Shown piece after piece: positions 17,318 through 24,970 of a stretch of DNA of 32,828 bases. The notes under the pieces were generated by a model. The model did not search any database and was not told the origin of the DNA. It saw only the letters and a list, made by a program, of their open reading frames with translations. The translations under genes were made by a program, and so were the position numbers. Position 1 is the stretch's first letter; each line of letters opens with the position of its first letter. Source of the stretch: JAMPXD01 sp041481895 (lineage in GTDB: Bacteria > Desulfobacterota > Desulfuromonadia > Geobacterales > Geobacteraceae); assembly GCA_041481895.1 (NCBI GenBank), contig JBGPCQ010000015.1, positions 1-32,828 on the forward strand, written 5' to 3'.

Positions 17318-17408
17318 GGTTTTTCTGATATTCAGCTAGGGACGGGTGTCAGCCAGAAAGCGAACGATGATGCAATCATGAGCAAGAGCTAACGATACAG
17401 CAAATATC

Positions 17409-17437
17409 TTGCAATTTTGGATAAATATTTGTAGTAT
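17409..17437 (+). promoter_or_regulatory. possible promoter for infA
   Basis: TTGCAA (17409-17414) and TAGTAT (17432-17437) are 17 bases apart, each matching 4 of 6 consensus positions, in an A/T-rich stretch. A transcript starting near 17444 would have a leader of about 44 bases containing the palindromes AAAGGCCTTT and CCTTTAAAGG, then the AGGAG ribosome site of infA. Confidence 0.45.
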
Positions 17438-17487
17438 CTCAAGATTGAAAGGCCTTTAAAGGTAACACCCGCTGTCAGGAGTTATAA

Positions 17488-17706
17488 ATGAGCAAGGAAG
17501 AAGCCATTGAAGTTGAAGGAACAGTCGTAGAGCCTCTCCCCAATGCCATGTTCAGGGTCAAGCTCGACAATGACCATGTAGTGCTGGCGCATATTTCAGG
17601 CAAGATGAGAAAATATTTCATCAAGATTCTTCCCGGCGACAAGGTTACGGTTGAGCTCTCCCCATATGATCTCAGCAGGGGTCGAATCACTTACCGCGCC
17701 AAATAA
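17488..17706 (+). CDS. infA: translation initiation factor IF-1
   Basis: A 72-residue single-OB-fold protein that binds the 30S A site with IF-2 and IF-3 during initiation. Full IF-1 signature: EAIEVEGTVVEPLPNAMFRV, then HISGKMRKYFIKILPGDKV and the C-terminal SPYDLSRGRITYR. Length and all blocks are typical. ATG 17488 follows an AGGAG site by 7 bases. It stands 174 bases ahead of efp on the same strand, grouping translation factors. Confidence 0.97.
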   Translation: MSKEEAIEVEGTVVEPLPNAMFRVKLDNDHVVLAHISGKMRKYFIKILPGDKVTVELSPYDLSRGRITYRAK

Positions 17707-17879
17707 TCCCTCCTGAAATCAGTGCCACGATAATTCCGGTATCAGATCATCTTCAGAAGAGCTTCGGGAAAATCAGGTCCGCAACCGCTGTAACGGATTC
17801 CATGACTGCCTTGGGCATGCCGAAGGGAGTATTTGGGTTATTACATAACGTCAAAATTTATCAAAAGGAACTCAACATT

Positions 17880-18443
17880 ATGTACACAGCCGCAGATTTG
17901 AGAAAAGGGCTGAAGATCACCCTGGACAACGATCCGTATATCGTCATTGCCTTTGATTTTTCCAAACCGGGCAAGGGGCAGGCCCTCTACCGGACCAAAA
18001 TGCGCAACATGGTGAACGGCACGATCATCGACAGGACCTACCGTTCGGGTGAAACCTTCGAACCGGCCCACCTCGAAGAGAGGACCATGCAGTATCTCTA
18101 TAAAGAGGACAACAACTATTGCTTCATGGACAACCAGACCTATGAACAGACTTCCATCAGCGGCGATGAATTGGGAGACGCCAGGAATTTCCTGATCGAT
18201 AATCTCCAGGTGGATGTTCTCCTCTTCAGGGACCGGCCGATCGGGGTGAACCTCCCCAACTTCGTTAATCTGCGCGTCGCGCAGACAGACCCTTGGGCAA
18301 AGGGTGACACCTCGGGGAGCGACTCCAAGCCGGCCACGGTGGAAACCGGTTATGTGCTCCGGGTGCCCCCATTTATCGAAGAGGGAGAGCTGATCACCAT
18401 TGATACCCGCAATGGTGAATACTCGACAAGAGTCAAAGGGTAG
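17880..18443 (+). CDS. efp: translation elongation factor P
   Basis: EF-P relieves ribosome stalling at polyproline. The protein has 187 residues in three domains. The modifiable loop is SKPGKGQA with the target lysine at residue 32, equivalent to Lys34 in E. coli. The C-terminal block GEYSTRVKG closes the third OB domain. The start is ATG 17880 (MYTAADLRKGLKI) behind AAGGAA; the frame is open from 17802 but family length fits 17880. It is followed 6 bases later by epmA, and the Lys-type loop agrees with (beta-)lysylation by EpmA, not arginine rhamnosylation. Confidence 0.96.
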   Translation: MYTAADLRKGLKITLDNDPYIVIAFDFSKPGKGQALYRTKMRNMVNGTIIDRTYRSGETFEPAHLEERTMQYLYKEDNNYCFMDNQTYEQTSISGDELGDARNFLIDNLQVDVLLFRDRPIGVNLPNFVNLRVAQTDPWAKGDTSGSDSKPATVETGYVLRVPPFIEEGELITIDTRNGEYSTRVKG

Positions 18444-18449
18444 CCGGAC

Positions 18450-19373
18450 ATGGCGGGAAGCTGGCCACTGGCCCGGCGGCGTGCTGCACTCGAGGCCAGG
18501 GCTGCAATTATACAGGAAATCAGGCTGTTTTTTCATGCAGGGGGGTATCTTGAAGCGGAGACCCCCCTTCGCATTCCCTCTCCCGCCCCCGAATTACACA
18601 TTGATGCAATCCCATCCGACGGCTGGTTTCTCCATACCTCACCCGAACTCTGCATGAAGCGCATGCTCGCTGCAGGATACGAACGGATTTTCCAGATCTG
18701 CCATTGCTGGCGCTCTGACGAACGGGGAGCCCTGCATCTTCCCGAATTCACCATGCTCGAATGGTACCGGTCCGGCGCCGACTACCTGGGTTTGATGGAA
18801 GAGTGCGAGTCGCTCGTGCGGAGGGTTGCACTGGCAACAGGGGGGAGAGAACGGATTTTTTTCAGAAGCAGGGAGATCGACGTCAATCCGCCCTGGGAAA
18901 GGATATCCGTCAGGGACGCATTTTCGCGTTACGGGGGGATGTCAATGGAACAGGCCCTGGCGCGGGACCTGTTCGACGAAGTCATGGTGAAGGATATAGA
19001 ACCGCGGCTGGGGCTGGACAAGCCGGCTTTCATCCATGATTACCCTGCCGAGCGGGGCGCCCTGGCCCGTCTGAAAGCGGATGATCCGGCCGTGGCGGAG
19101 CGCTTTGAACTCTATATGGGCGGGTTGGAGGTGGCCAATGCGTTTTCGGAGCTGACAGACCCCCGGGAACAGCGTGATCGTTTTCTGGCGGAACAAGCAT
19201 GTCGCCGCGCCACGGGAAAAACCGTCTACCCCCTGCCGGAGAAATTCCTGGCCGAACTGCCGGCAATGCCCCCTTCCGCCGGCATCGCCCTCGGCATCGA
19301 CCGCCTGGTCATGGTCCTTTTGGATGCGGCGAGCATCGACGAGGTGGTGGCCTTCACCCCGGAGGAGCTGTAG
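18450..19373 (+). CDS. epmA: EF-P--(R)-beta-lysine ligase EpmA (GenX/PoxA)
   Basis: A class II lysyl-tRNA-synthetase paralogue lacking the anticodon-binding domain. It adenylates (beta-)lysine and attaches it to the EF-P lysine. It has 307 residues. Motif 2 is IFQICHCWRSDERGALHLPE and motif 3 GIALGIDRLVMVLL. The specificity region TSPELCMKRMLAAGYERIF is typical of EpmA. It follows efp by 6 bases and must be co-transcribed with it. This genomic coupling strongly supports the substrate. Confidence 0.95.
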   Translation: MAGSWPLARRRAALEARAAIIQEIRLFFHAGGYLEAETPLRIPSPAPELHIDAIPSDGWFLHTSPELCMKRMLAAGYERIFQICHCWRSDERGALHLPEFTMLEWYRSGADYLGLMEECESLVRRVALATGGRERIFFRSREIDVNPPWERISVRDAFSRYGGMSMEQALARDLFDEVMVKDIEPRLGLDKPAFIHDYPAERGALARLKADDPAVAERFELYMGGLEVANAFSELTDPREQRDRFLAEQACRRATGKTVYPLPEKFLAELPAMPPSAGIALGIDRLVMVLLDAASIDEVVAFTPEEL

Positions 19374-19385
19374 AGTAAGGGTTTT

Positions 19386-19419
19386 GCATCAATTTAGGAA
19401 CACAGTACGATTTTGATGC
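19386..19419. terminator. weak convergent hairpin between epmA and the MTH1187 gene
   Basis: GCATCAA and TTGATGC form a 7-bp stem with a loop of about 20 bases in the 46-base gap between convergent genes. T-runs flank the stem, but there is no long U-tract. It may act as a poor bidirectional terminator. Confidence 0.3.
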
Positions 19420-19716
19420 TCACAGCTTGTCCTTTACGCTCCTGATTTTATCTTCCATCGTCTGATCACGGTCCGTCCGTGTTCCCAGCTTGATGGATGT
19501 GGTAATGCGCGGTGCGCCCATTTCATGCACCACTTCATGACAGCGCTTGACAGCCGCAAATACGGCATCCCACTCACCCTCGATATTTGTCCCGTATGAA
19601 TGCAATGCGGTCTTCAGCCCCGCATCCGTAAGCACTTTTTCACACGCTGCAATATATGTGGATAACGAAACTCCGACACCAATCGGAACGATGCATAAAT
19701 CGATGAGGACTTTCAT
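19420..19716 (-). CDS. MTH1187 family thiamine-binding-type protein
   Basis: A 98-residue protein of the MTH1187/YkoF-like fold (UPF0045). The N-terminal pattern VLIDLCIVPIGVGVSLSTYIA, then LHSYGTNIEGEWDAVFAAVKRCHE and the C-terminal ITTSIKLGTRTDR are characteristic. Members of the family bind thiamine or related pyrimidines, and the exact role is unsettled. The start is ATG 19716 behind AAGGAG; an upstream frame to 19743 is ignored. It is the last gene of the rimI-pyrKD-kamA unit, 70 bases after kamA. Confidence 0.88.
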   Translation of the reverse strand: MKVLIDLCIVPIGVGVSLSTYIAACEKVLTDAGLKTALHSYGTNIEGEWDAVFAAVKRCHEVVHEMGAPRITTSIKLGTRTDRDQTMEDKIRSVKDKL

Positions 19717-19786
19717 TCTCTCATTTCTCCTTTCTATGTGCATCGCCTTCTTCTGGTTGATCTGCTCCTGTAATAACCAGTATATC

Positions 19787-20833
19787 CTACCCTTCTTCCC
19801 CGCTCTCGGGATACGCTAACTCCTCCCCCAGGTAGTTTCTCAGAAAAAGTCTCCCCTCCTCCCGCCGCACGTACTCCGGGAGAACCGGCACCTTCCCCTT
19901 TCCCCCCGGCAGGTCGATGACGAAGCAGGGATTGGCCAGGCCCGACGTATGGCCGCGCAGGGCCTCCATGATCCCGATCCCCTGCGCGACCTTCGTGCGG
20001 AAATGACCGGTCCCTTGAACCAGATCCATCTGGTGGATGTAGTAGGGGCGCACCCTGATGGACAAGAGCTGCTGCATGAGGCGCTTCATTACCGCGGAAT
20101 TATCGTTCACCCCCTTGAGAAGCACGGTCTGGTTCCCCAGAGGGATGCCGGCATCGGCCAGGCGGGCGCAGGCCCGGGACGACGCGGCGTTGATCTCCCG
20201 CGGATGGTTGAAGTGGGTATTGACAAAGAGCGGGTGGTGCCGCTTCAGCAGCCGGCACAATTTGACGGTGACTCTTTCCGGCAGGGTCACCGGTACGCGG
20301 GTGCCGATCCGGATAATCTCCACGTGGGGTATGCGGCGCAGCCCGGTCAGGACCGCTGCCAGCACTTCATCTTCGAGCAACAGCGGATCGCCGCCTGACA
20401 GTATGACGTCACGGACGGCAGGGTTGCCGGCGATGTAGTCCAGTGCTGCCTTCAGCTCTGCGCGGCCGGCCCGTTTTCCCGGACACCCTACCCTCCCCTT
20501 GCGCATGCAGAACCGGCAATAGACGGCACACTGCGAGGAAACAAGCCAGACGACCCTGTCCGGGTAGCGGTGGACAAGCCCCGGCACCGGGCTCAACCCC
20601 GCTTCGTTCAACGGGTCGCTCTGCTGGTCGTCGTCGAGTTCCCGTGTATCGGGTACGCACTGTCGCCAGATGGGATCGCCCGCCTCACGTATCAGGCCGA
20701 GGTAATGGGGGGTGATCCGCATCGGATAGCGGGCCGCGACCACCTGCAATCTTTCCGCATCAACAGTAAAACGCCCGGCAAGCTGCGCCGGGCTGTCCAT
20801 GCTGTCTGCAAGGCTGCTCTGCCACTGTTCCAT
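19787..20833 (-). CDS. KamA-type radical SAM lysine aminomutase, candidate EpmB
   Basis: A PLP- and SAM-dependent enzyme, 348 residues, of the lysine 2,3-aminomutase family. The radical SAM Cys triad is CAVYCRFCMRKG (CxxxCxxC). The PLP lysine sits in IDLPGGKGKVPVLPEY, and the two Asp residues that grip the lysine side chain in KamA are present (HQMDLVQGTGHF and VIDLPGGKGK). Around these motifs (IPHVEIIRIGTRVPVTLPERVT, RPYYIHQMDLVQG) it looks closer to KamA than to E. coli EpmB. Its length is nearer EpmB (about 340) than full KamA (about 416). Its position opposite efp-epmA suggests it makes (R)- or (S)-beta-lysine for EF-P, or osmolyte. Begins 6 bases after pyrD. Confidence 0.88.
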   Translation of the reverse strand: MEQWQSSLADSMDSPAQLAGRFTVDAERLQVVAARYPMRITPHYLGLIREAGDPIWRQCVPDTRELDDDQQSDPLNEAGLSPVPGLVHRYPDRVVWLVSSQCAVYCRFCMRKGRVGCPGKRAGRAELKAALDYIAGNPAVRDVILSGGDPLLLEDEVLAAVLTGLRRIPHVEIIRIGTRVPVTLPERVTVKLCRLLKRHHPLFVNTHFNHPREINAASSRACARLADAGIPLGNQTVLLKGVNDNSAVMKRLMQQLLSIRVRPYYIHQMDLVQGTGHFRTKVAQGIGIMEALRGHTSGLANPCFVIDLPGGKGKVPVLPEYVRREEGRLFLRNYLGEELAYPESGEEG

Positions 20834-20839
20834 TGTCGA

Positions 20840-21757
20840 TCAGACCTCGAGAGCGCCGATCAGGCTCTTCACGTCGGCTATGCCGTTGTCGGCGAGGTAG
20901 CGCTCCATGTCACGGGCGATGGTCTGGGCGGCCGAAGGATCAAGAAAGTTGGCCGTGCCGACCTGGACTGCCGTCGCCCCGACCAGCATGAACTCCAGGG
21001 CGTCGGTGGCGGACATGATGCCGCCGATGCCGATTATCGGAACATCGACCGCCTTCGCCACCTGCCAGACCATCCTGAGCGCCACCGGCTTGATAGCGGG
21101 TCCGGACAAACCGCCGGTAATATTGGCCAGGACCGGCCGACGCTTCTGCAGGTCGACAGCCATGCCGGTCAGGGTGTTGATCAAGGAAAGGGCGTCCGCC
21201 CCTGCATCGACACAGGCACGGGCCATGGCGACAACATCGGTGACATTGGGCGAAAGCTTGACGATGACCGGCTTGATGGTGGCTTCCCGCACGAGCTTGA
21301 CCACCTCGTAGGCAGCCGTCGGGTCAGTGCCGAAGACGATCCCCCCATGCTTGACGTTCGGGCAGGAGATATTAACCTCCACCCCGGCCACTTCCGGCAC
21401 GCGGTCGAGCCGGGAGGCGAGTTCGCCATATTCTTCCAGGGTGTTGCCGAACAGGTTGACGATGACCGGAGTAGCAATGGTCCGCAGATAGGGCGCCTTC
21501 TTTGCTATAAAGGCCTCGATGCCGACATTCTGCAGGCCTATGGCGTTGAGCATCCCCCCGGGCGTCTCCACGATGCGCGGCGTGGCATTGCCGGCCCGCG
21601 GCTGCAGCGACAATCCCTTGGTGATGATGGCGCCGATTTCTTCCAGGTTAACATATTCGGCAAATTCCTCGCCGTAGCCGAAGGTCCCCGAAGCGGTCAT
21701 TACCGGGTTTCTCAGCCGTATCCCGGCTATCTCCACTGACATGTCAGGCTTTCTCAT
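20840..21757 (-). CDS. pyrD: dihydroorotate dehydrogenase, class 1B catalytic subunit
   Basis: An FMN-dependent oxidation of dihydroorotate to orotate, step 4 of pyrimidine synthesis, in the cytosol. The catalytic Cys is in VNISCPNVKHGG, which marks class 1. The FMN site blocks NPVMTASGTFGYGEEF and GIGGIMSATDALEFMLVGA are intact. 305 residues. Start ATG 21757 behind GAGGAG. PyrK, the electron-transfer subunit, is encoded immediately upstream, so this is the NAD-linked type 1B complex. Confidence 0.96.
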   Translation of the reverse strand: MRKPDMSVEIAGIRLRNPVMTASGTFGYGEEFAEYVNLEEIGAIITKGLSLQPRAGNATPRIVETPGGMLNAIGLQNVGIEAFIAKKAPYLRTIATPVIVNLFGNTLEEYGELASRLDRVPEVAGVEVNISCPNVKHGGIVFGTDPTAAYEVVKLVREATIKPVIVKLSPNVTDVVAMARACVDAGADALSLINTLTGMAVDLQKRRPVLANITGGLSGPAIKPVALRMVWQVAKAVDVPIIGIGGIMSATDALEFMLVGATAVQVGTANFLDPSAAQTIARDMERYLADNGIADVKSLIGALEV

Positions 21758-21800
21758 CGTTACTCCTCATATCTTGCGATCCAGTGCGGAAGCGCGCTCA

Positions 21801-22616
21801 TCAAATCCACTGCAGTTCCCGGAAATCGAAAACCGGCCCGTCCTTGCAGACACAGCGGTAATCGGGCCGGTGCTCCCCATGTTCGCGCCCTTTTACCACA
21901 CACCCCAGGCAGGCCCCCATGCCGCATGCCATGTACGCCTCCAGCGAAACCTGGCACGGTATCTGTCTGCGCCTGGCGATATCCGCTACCGCCCTCAGCA
22001 TCGGCATCGGTCCGCAGGCGAAAACAGTCATCGCATTCTTCTCTTCGACAAGGTGCCGTTCCATCACTTCGGTTACCAGCCCGCTGGCGCCGAGGGTCCC
22101 ATCGTCGGTTGCAACGTAGGTTTCCACGCCGAGGCGTTCGAATTCCGTCACACAGAGGATATCCTCCTTCGTCCTGCCGCCGATGAAGAGCCTGACCCGC
22201 GAAGTTCTGACCAGATCTTTCGCCAGATAGTAAAGGGGCGCCAGACCTACCCCGCCCCCCACAAGAATTTTTTCTTCGGACTGGTCGCCCTGCTCGAAAC
22301 CTTTGCCGAGGGGGCCGAGGATGTCGAGATGATCGCCGTGATGGAGCACGGCAAGCATGGCGGTCCCTTTCCCGACGACCCGGTAGAGCATCTCCAGGTA
22401 GGGCTGGTCGTTTCCCCCGGTATAATCCGCCGGCGCGCTCCCCAGATCGAAAATGCCGAAGGGGCGCCTGAGCAGGGGATCAATGGCATCCCTGACCTTG
22501 ACCATGACGAACTGCCCCGGTCGTGACCCGAGCATCTCGCACGGAGCAGTAAGGCGCATCCTGAAATAACCGGGTGACACTTCGGTATTGGCGATTACCA
22601 TTGATTTAAATTGCAT
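21801..22616 (-). CDS. pyrK: dihydroorotate dehydrogenase B, electron-transfer subunit
   Basis: A FAD and [2Fe-2S] protein passing electrons from PyrD to NAD+. The FAD-binding stretch is near residues 45-70 (DAIDPLLRRPFGIFDLG), an NAD-binding motif near 105-125 (KILVGGGVGLAPLYYLAKDL), and the C-terminal Cys cluster is ACGMGACLGC followed by YRCVCKDGPVF. 271 residues. Its start lies 4 bases after rimI. It was placed with pyrD on the basis of adjacency and these motifs. Confidence 0.95.
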   Translation of the reverse strand: MQFKSMVIANTEVSPGYFRMRLTAPCEMLGSRPGQFVMVKVRDAIDPLLRRPFGIFDLGSAPADYTGGNDQPYLEMLYRVVGKGTAMLAVLHHGDHLDILGPLGKGFEQGDQSEEKILVGGGVGLAPLYYLAKDLVRTSRVRLFIGGRTKEDILCVTEFERLGVETYVATDDGTLGASGLVTEVMERHLVEEKNAMTVFACGPMPMLRAVADIARRRQIPCQVSLEAYMACGMGACLGCVVKGREHGEHRPDYRCVCKDGPVFDFRELQWI

Positions 22617-22620
22617 TGCT

Positions 22621-23079
22621 CTATTCCCCGTTGTTCTTGAATATATATTCCATCAGAATCGCATCTTCACCGTTTTCATAATAGTTTTTCCGCCTTCCTG
22701 TCTCCTCAAAGCCGATATTACGGTAGAGCGCGATGGCAGATGCATTCGAAGGGCGCACCTCAAGGGAAACAAACTCAACGCCCCGCTCGCGGCATTCCCC
22801 GAGGACCCTTTCCACGAGCAGCTTCCCCAATCCCTGCCCCCTCTGGTCGCAGCGTACCGCCACATTCAGGATGTGTCCCTCGTCCAGAAGAGCCATGGGA
22901 CAGATGTATCCCGCCAATCTCCCTTCCTGGTCAAGTGCGGCCAGCGGGAAGGAATGGGGTGATGCGAGTTCTTCGACAAAATGGGACGTGCTCCAGGGGC
23001 GGGGATATGATTCGAGCTCGATGGCCAGGACTTCATCAAGATCCGCTTCGGTCATGGGACAGATAACAATATCCTTCAT
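22621..23079 (-). CDS. rimI: GNAT acetyltransferase, ribosomal-protein-alanine N-acetyltransferase RimI-like
   Basis: An acetyl-CoA-dependent N-acetyltransferase of 152 residues. The acetyl-CoA loop is VRCDQRGQGLGKLLVERVL (Q/RxxGxG/A). LEVRPSNASAIALYRNIGFEETGRRKNYY is the RimI hallmark, and the N-terminal MTEADLDEVLAIELESYPRPW is typical. The physiological target would be the N-terminus of ribosomal protein S18 in E. coli, but other substrates are possible here. First gene of the pyrKD-kamA operon, with its own promoter at 23100-23128. Confidence 0.9.
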   Translation of the reverse strand: MKDIVICPMTEADLDEVLAIELESYPRPWSTSHFVEELASPHSFPLAALDQEGRLAGYICPMALLDEGHILNVAVRCDQRGQGLGKLLVERVLGECRERGVEFVSLEVRPSNASAIALYRNIGFEETGRRKNYYENGEDAILMEYIFKNNGE

Positions 23080-23099
23080 GGCATCTCTCTTTTCGTCGC

Positions 23100-23128
23100 A
23101 TCATAAGCAAATGGCACGGGGATGTAAA
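23100..23128 (-). promoter_or_regulatory. sigma-70-type promoter for rimI-pyrK-pyrD
   Basis: On the minus strand TTTACA (23123-23128) and TATGAT (23100-23105) are 17 bases apart. Both hexamers match 5 of 6 consensus positions. Transcription would start near 23093, giving a leader of about 14 bases before the rimI ATG, with GAGAGA as ribosome site. Confidence 0.6.
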
Positions 23129-23152
23129 CCGTTTTTTCGCGAACAGTTCAGT

Positions 23153-23180
23153 TTGACATTTGAGCCGGTTTAGTTTAAAT
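23153..23180 (+). promoter_or_regulatory. sigma-70-type promoter for purM
   Basis: TTGACA (23153-23158) is a perfect -35. TTAAAT (23175-23180) lies 16 bases downstream and matches 4 of 6 for -10. It diverges from the rimI promoter, with only 24 bases between the two -35 elements. The purM leader would be about 20 bases and contains GGGAGGGG. Confidence 0.5.
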
Positions 23181-23209
23181 ATAGGCTTTCATTTCACGGG
23201 AGGGGCCTC

Positions 23210-24253
23210 TTGAACAAGACGATCTCATATAAGGACGCCGGGGTGGATATCGATGCCGGCAACACTTTTGTCAAAATGATCAAGCCGTTGGTCAAGGCGA
23301 CTGCGCGGCCCGAGGTCATCGCGGATATCGGGGGGTTTGGCGGACTTTTTTCCCTTAATTCCAGCAAGTACAAAAATCCTGTCCTCGTTTCCGGGACCGA
23401 TGGTGTCGGCACAAAGCTGAAGCTCGCCTTTCTGGCGGATCGGCACGACACCATAGGCATCGATCTGGTCGCCATGTGCGTTAACGACATCGTGGTCCAG
23501 GGAGCAGAACCGCTCTTTTTCCTTGATTACCTGGCCACGGCGAAACTCGATCCGCATAAAGGCGCGCAGATTGTCAAGGGAATTTCGGACGGCTGTGTCC
23601 AGGCGGGTTGCGCCCTGATCGGCGGCGAAACCGCCGAAATGCCGGGCTTTTACGCCGGGAGTGACTACGATTTGGCCGGGTTCGCCGTCGGCGTGGTCGA
23701 ACGGGACAGAATCATCGACGGCTCCACCATCACGGTCGGGAACAAACTGATCGGCATTGCCTCCAGCGGCCTCCACAGCAATGGCTATTCGCTGGCCCGC
23801 AAGATCATCCTCGACGTAATGGGACTTGCCATTAACGATATCCTCCCCGGACTTGACCGGACCGTGGCGGATGAACTGCTGACGCCTACCCGCATCTATG
23901 TTAAAAGTATCCTCAACCTCCTCCGCGATTTCAACATCAACGGCATGGCGCACATAACCGGCGGCGGACTTGTCGAGAATGTCCCCCGGGTGCTTCCCCA
24001 TGGGTGCAAGGCTGTCATCGACCGGCAGAGCTGGCAGGAACCGGCCATTTTCGACATCCTGCGGCAGGGGGGCAATGTCGAGGAAAGCGAGATGTTCAGG
24101 ACTTTCAATTGCGGCATCGGCATGGTCCTGGTTGTTCCCGAAGGTGAAGTGGAAGATATCCTCATCAGGCTGTCGGGATTGAACGAGCAGGCGCATGTCA
24201 TCGGTGAAGTCGTCAAGTGCGAAGCGGGCAGGGAATGCGTCGAAATGGTGTAG
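23210..24253 (+). CDS. purM: phosphoribosylformylglycinamidine cyclo-ligase (AIR synthetase)
   Basis: An ATP-dependent ring closure of FGAM to AIR, step 5 of purine synthesis. 347 residues. Landmarks are SGTDGVGTKLKLAF near residue 65, GGETAEMPGFYAGSDYDLAGF near 138 and ASSGLHSNGYSLARKI near 184. The N-terminal SYKDAGVDIDAGNTFV is the family's glycine-rich loop region. The start is TTG at 23210, 4 bases behind GGGAGGGG, with no in-frame ATG between the promoter and this point. purN follows 19 bases later. Confidence 0.96.
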   Translation: MNKTISYKDAGVDIDAGNTFVKMIKPLVKATARPEVIADIGGFGGLFSLNSSKYKNPVLVSGTDGVGTKLKLAFLADRHDTIGIDLVAMCVNDIVVQGAEPLFFLDYLATAKLDPHKGAQIVKGISDGCVQAGCALIGGETAEMPGFYAGSDYDLAGFAVGVVERDRIIDGSTITVGNKLIGIASSGLHSNGYSLARKIILDVMGLAINDILPGLDRTVADELLTPTRIYVKSILNLLRDFNINGMAHITGGGLVENVPRVLPHGCKAVIDRQSWQEPAIFDILRQGGNVEESEMFRTFNCGIGMVLVVPEGEVEDILIRLSGLNEQAHVIGEVVKCEAGRECVEMV

Positions 24254-24272
24254 CGACTGTGAGGAGTGGGGT

Positions 24273-24893
24273 GTGGGAAGTGATGTCTTAAAAATCGGCG
24301 TGCTGGCCTCAGGGAGCGGCACCAACCTGCAGTCCATAATTGACAACATCGAAGCAGGAAGACTTCAGGCCGAGATTGCCTGCGTCCTGAGCAACAATCC
24401 CGCGGCATTCGCTCTGGAACGGGCGAAGCGCCACGGCATCCCCTCCCTCCAGATCGATCACCGCAACTTTGCAGGTCGCGAAGCCTATGACGCGGCCCTG
24501 GTCGAGACCCTCCGTGAATTCGGGGTAGATCTGGTGGTCCTGGCGGGCTTCATGCGGATTATTACGCCGGTCCTCCTGGACGCCTTTCCTGCTGCGGTCA
24601 TGAATATCCACCCCGCGCTTCTCCCGGCCTTCCCCGGACTTCACGCCCAACTGCAGGCGCTCGACTACGGCGTAAAGGTCAGCGGCTGTTCCGTGCACTT
24701 CGTGGATGCAGGAACGGATACAGGTCCCATCATCATCCAGGCGGCTGTCCCGGTCATGGAAGGCGACACCGAGACGTCCCTTTCCGCGCGCATCCTCGTC
24801 GAGGAGCACCGCGTCTATCCGGAAGCGATTCGGCTCTTCGCCGCGGGACGCCTGAAGGTCGAGGGAAGAAAAGTCGTCATCGCCCCCGATTAA
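24273..24893 (+). CDS. purN: phosphoribosylglycinamide formyltransferase
   Basis: Transfers formyl from 10-formyl-THF to GAR, step 3 of purine synthesis. 206 residues. The phosphate loop is VLASGSGTNLQSI. The catalytic trio is in MNIHPALLPAFPGLHAQ (Asn, His) and VDAGTDTGPIIIQ (Asp). I chose GTG at 24273, 6 bases behind GAGGAG. The frame stays open to 24195 inside purM, but that overlap would be long and has no better site. A strong terminator follows the stop. Confidence 0.95.
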   Translation: MGSDVLKIGVLASGSGTNLQSIIDNIEAGRLQAEIACVLSNNPAAFALERAKRHGIPSLQIDHRNFAGREAYDAALVETLREFGVDLVVLAGFMRIITPVLLDAFPAAVMNIHPALLPAFPGLHAQLQALDYGVKVSGCSVHFVDAGTDTGPIIIQAAVPVMEGDTETSLSARILVEEHRVYPEAIRLFAAGRLKVEGRKVVIAPD

Positions 24894-24916
24894 GAGCTTA
24901 TTTACGGACAAACTCT

Positions 24917-24946
24917 AAAAAAGCCCGCGTGAAGCGGGCTTTTTTT
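24917..24946. terminator. bidirectional intrinsic terminator
   Basis: GCCCGC and GCGGGC form a GC-only 6-bp stem with the loop GTGAA, preceded by six A and followed by seven T. It can therefore terminate purN from the left and the YkgJ-family gene from the right, since the two genes converge here. Confidence 0.9.
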
Positions 24947-24970
24947 ATATGAGGATTCCGCCCGCACCGT

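Noticed and set aside
17707..17879. Possible separate promoter or RNA element between infA and efp
   Set aside because: No convincing -35/-10 pair, riboswitch-like structure or terminator could be seen. Read-through from infA is adequate.
20570..21739. Long plus-strand open frame opposite pyrD and the mutase gene
   Set aside because: The minus strand carries strong motif-bearing genes. The opposite frame has no recognisable domain or ribosome site and is explained by GC-rich codon positions.
24195..24272. Longer purN beginning inside purM
   Set aside because: The GTG at 24273 has a correctly spaced GAGGAG. The extension would overlap purM by about 59 bases without a ribosome site.
23225..24349. 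374-codon minus-strand open frame opposite purM
   Set aside because: purM is unambiguous on the plus strand. The antisense translation is low-complexity (Asp, Gly, His, Arg-rich) with no family features.
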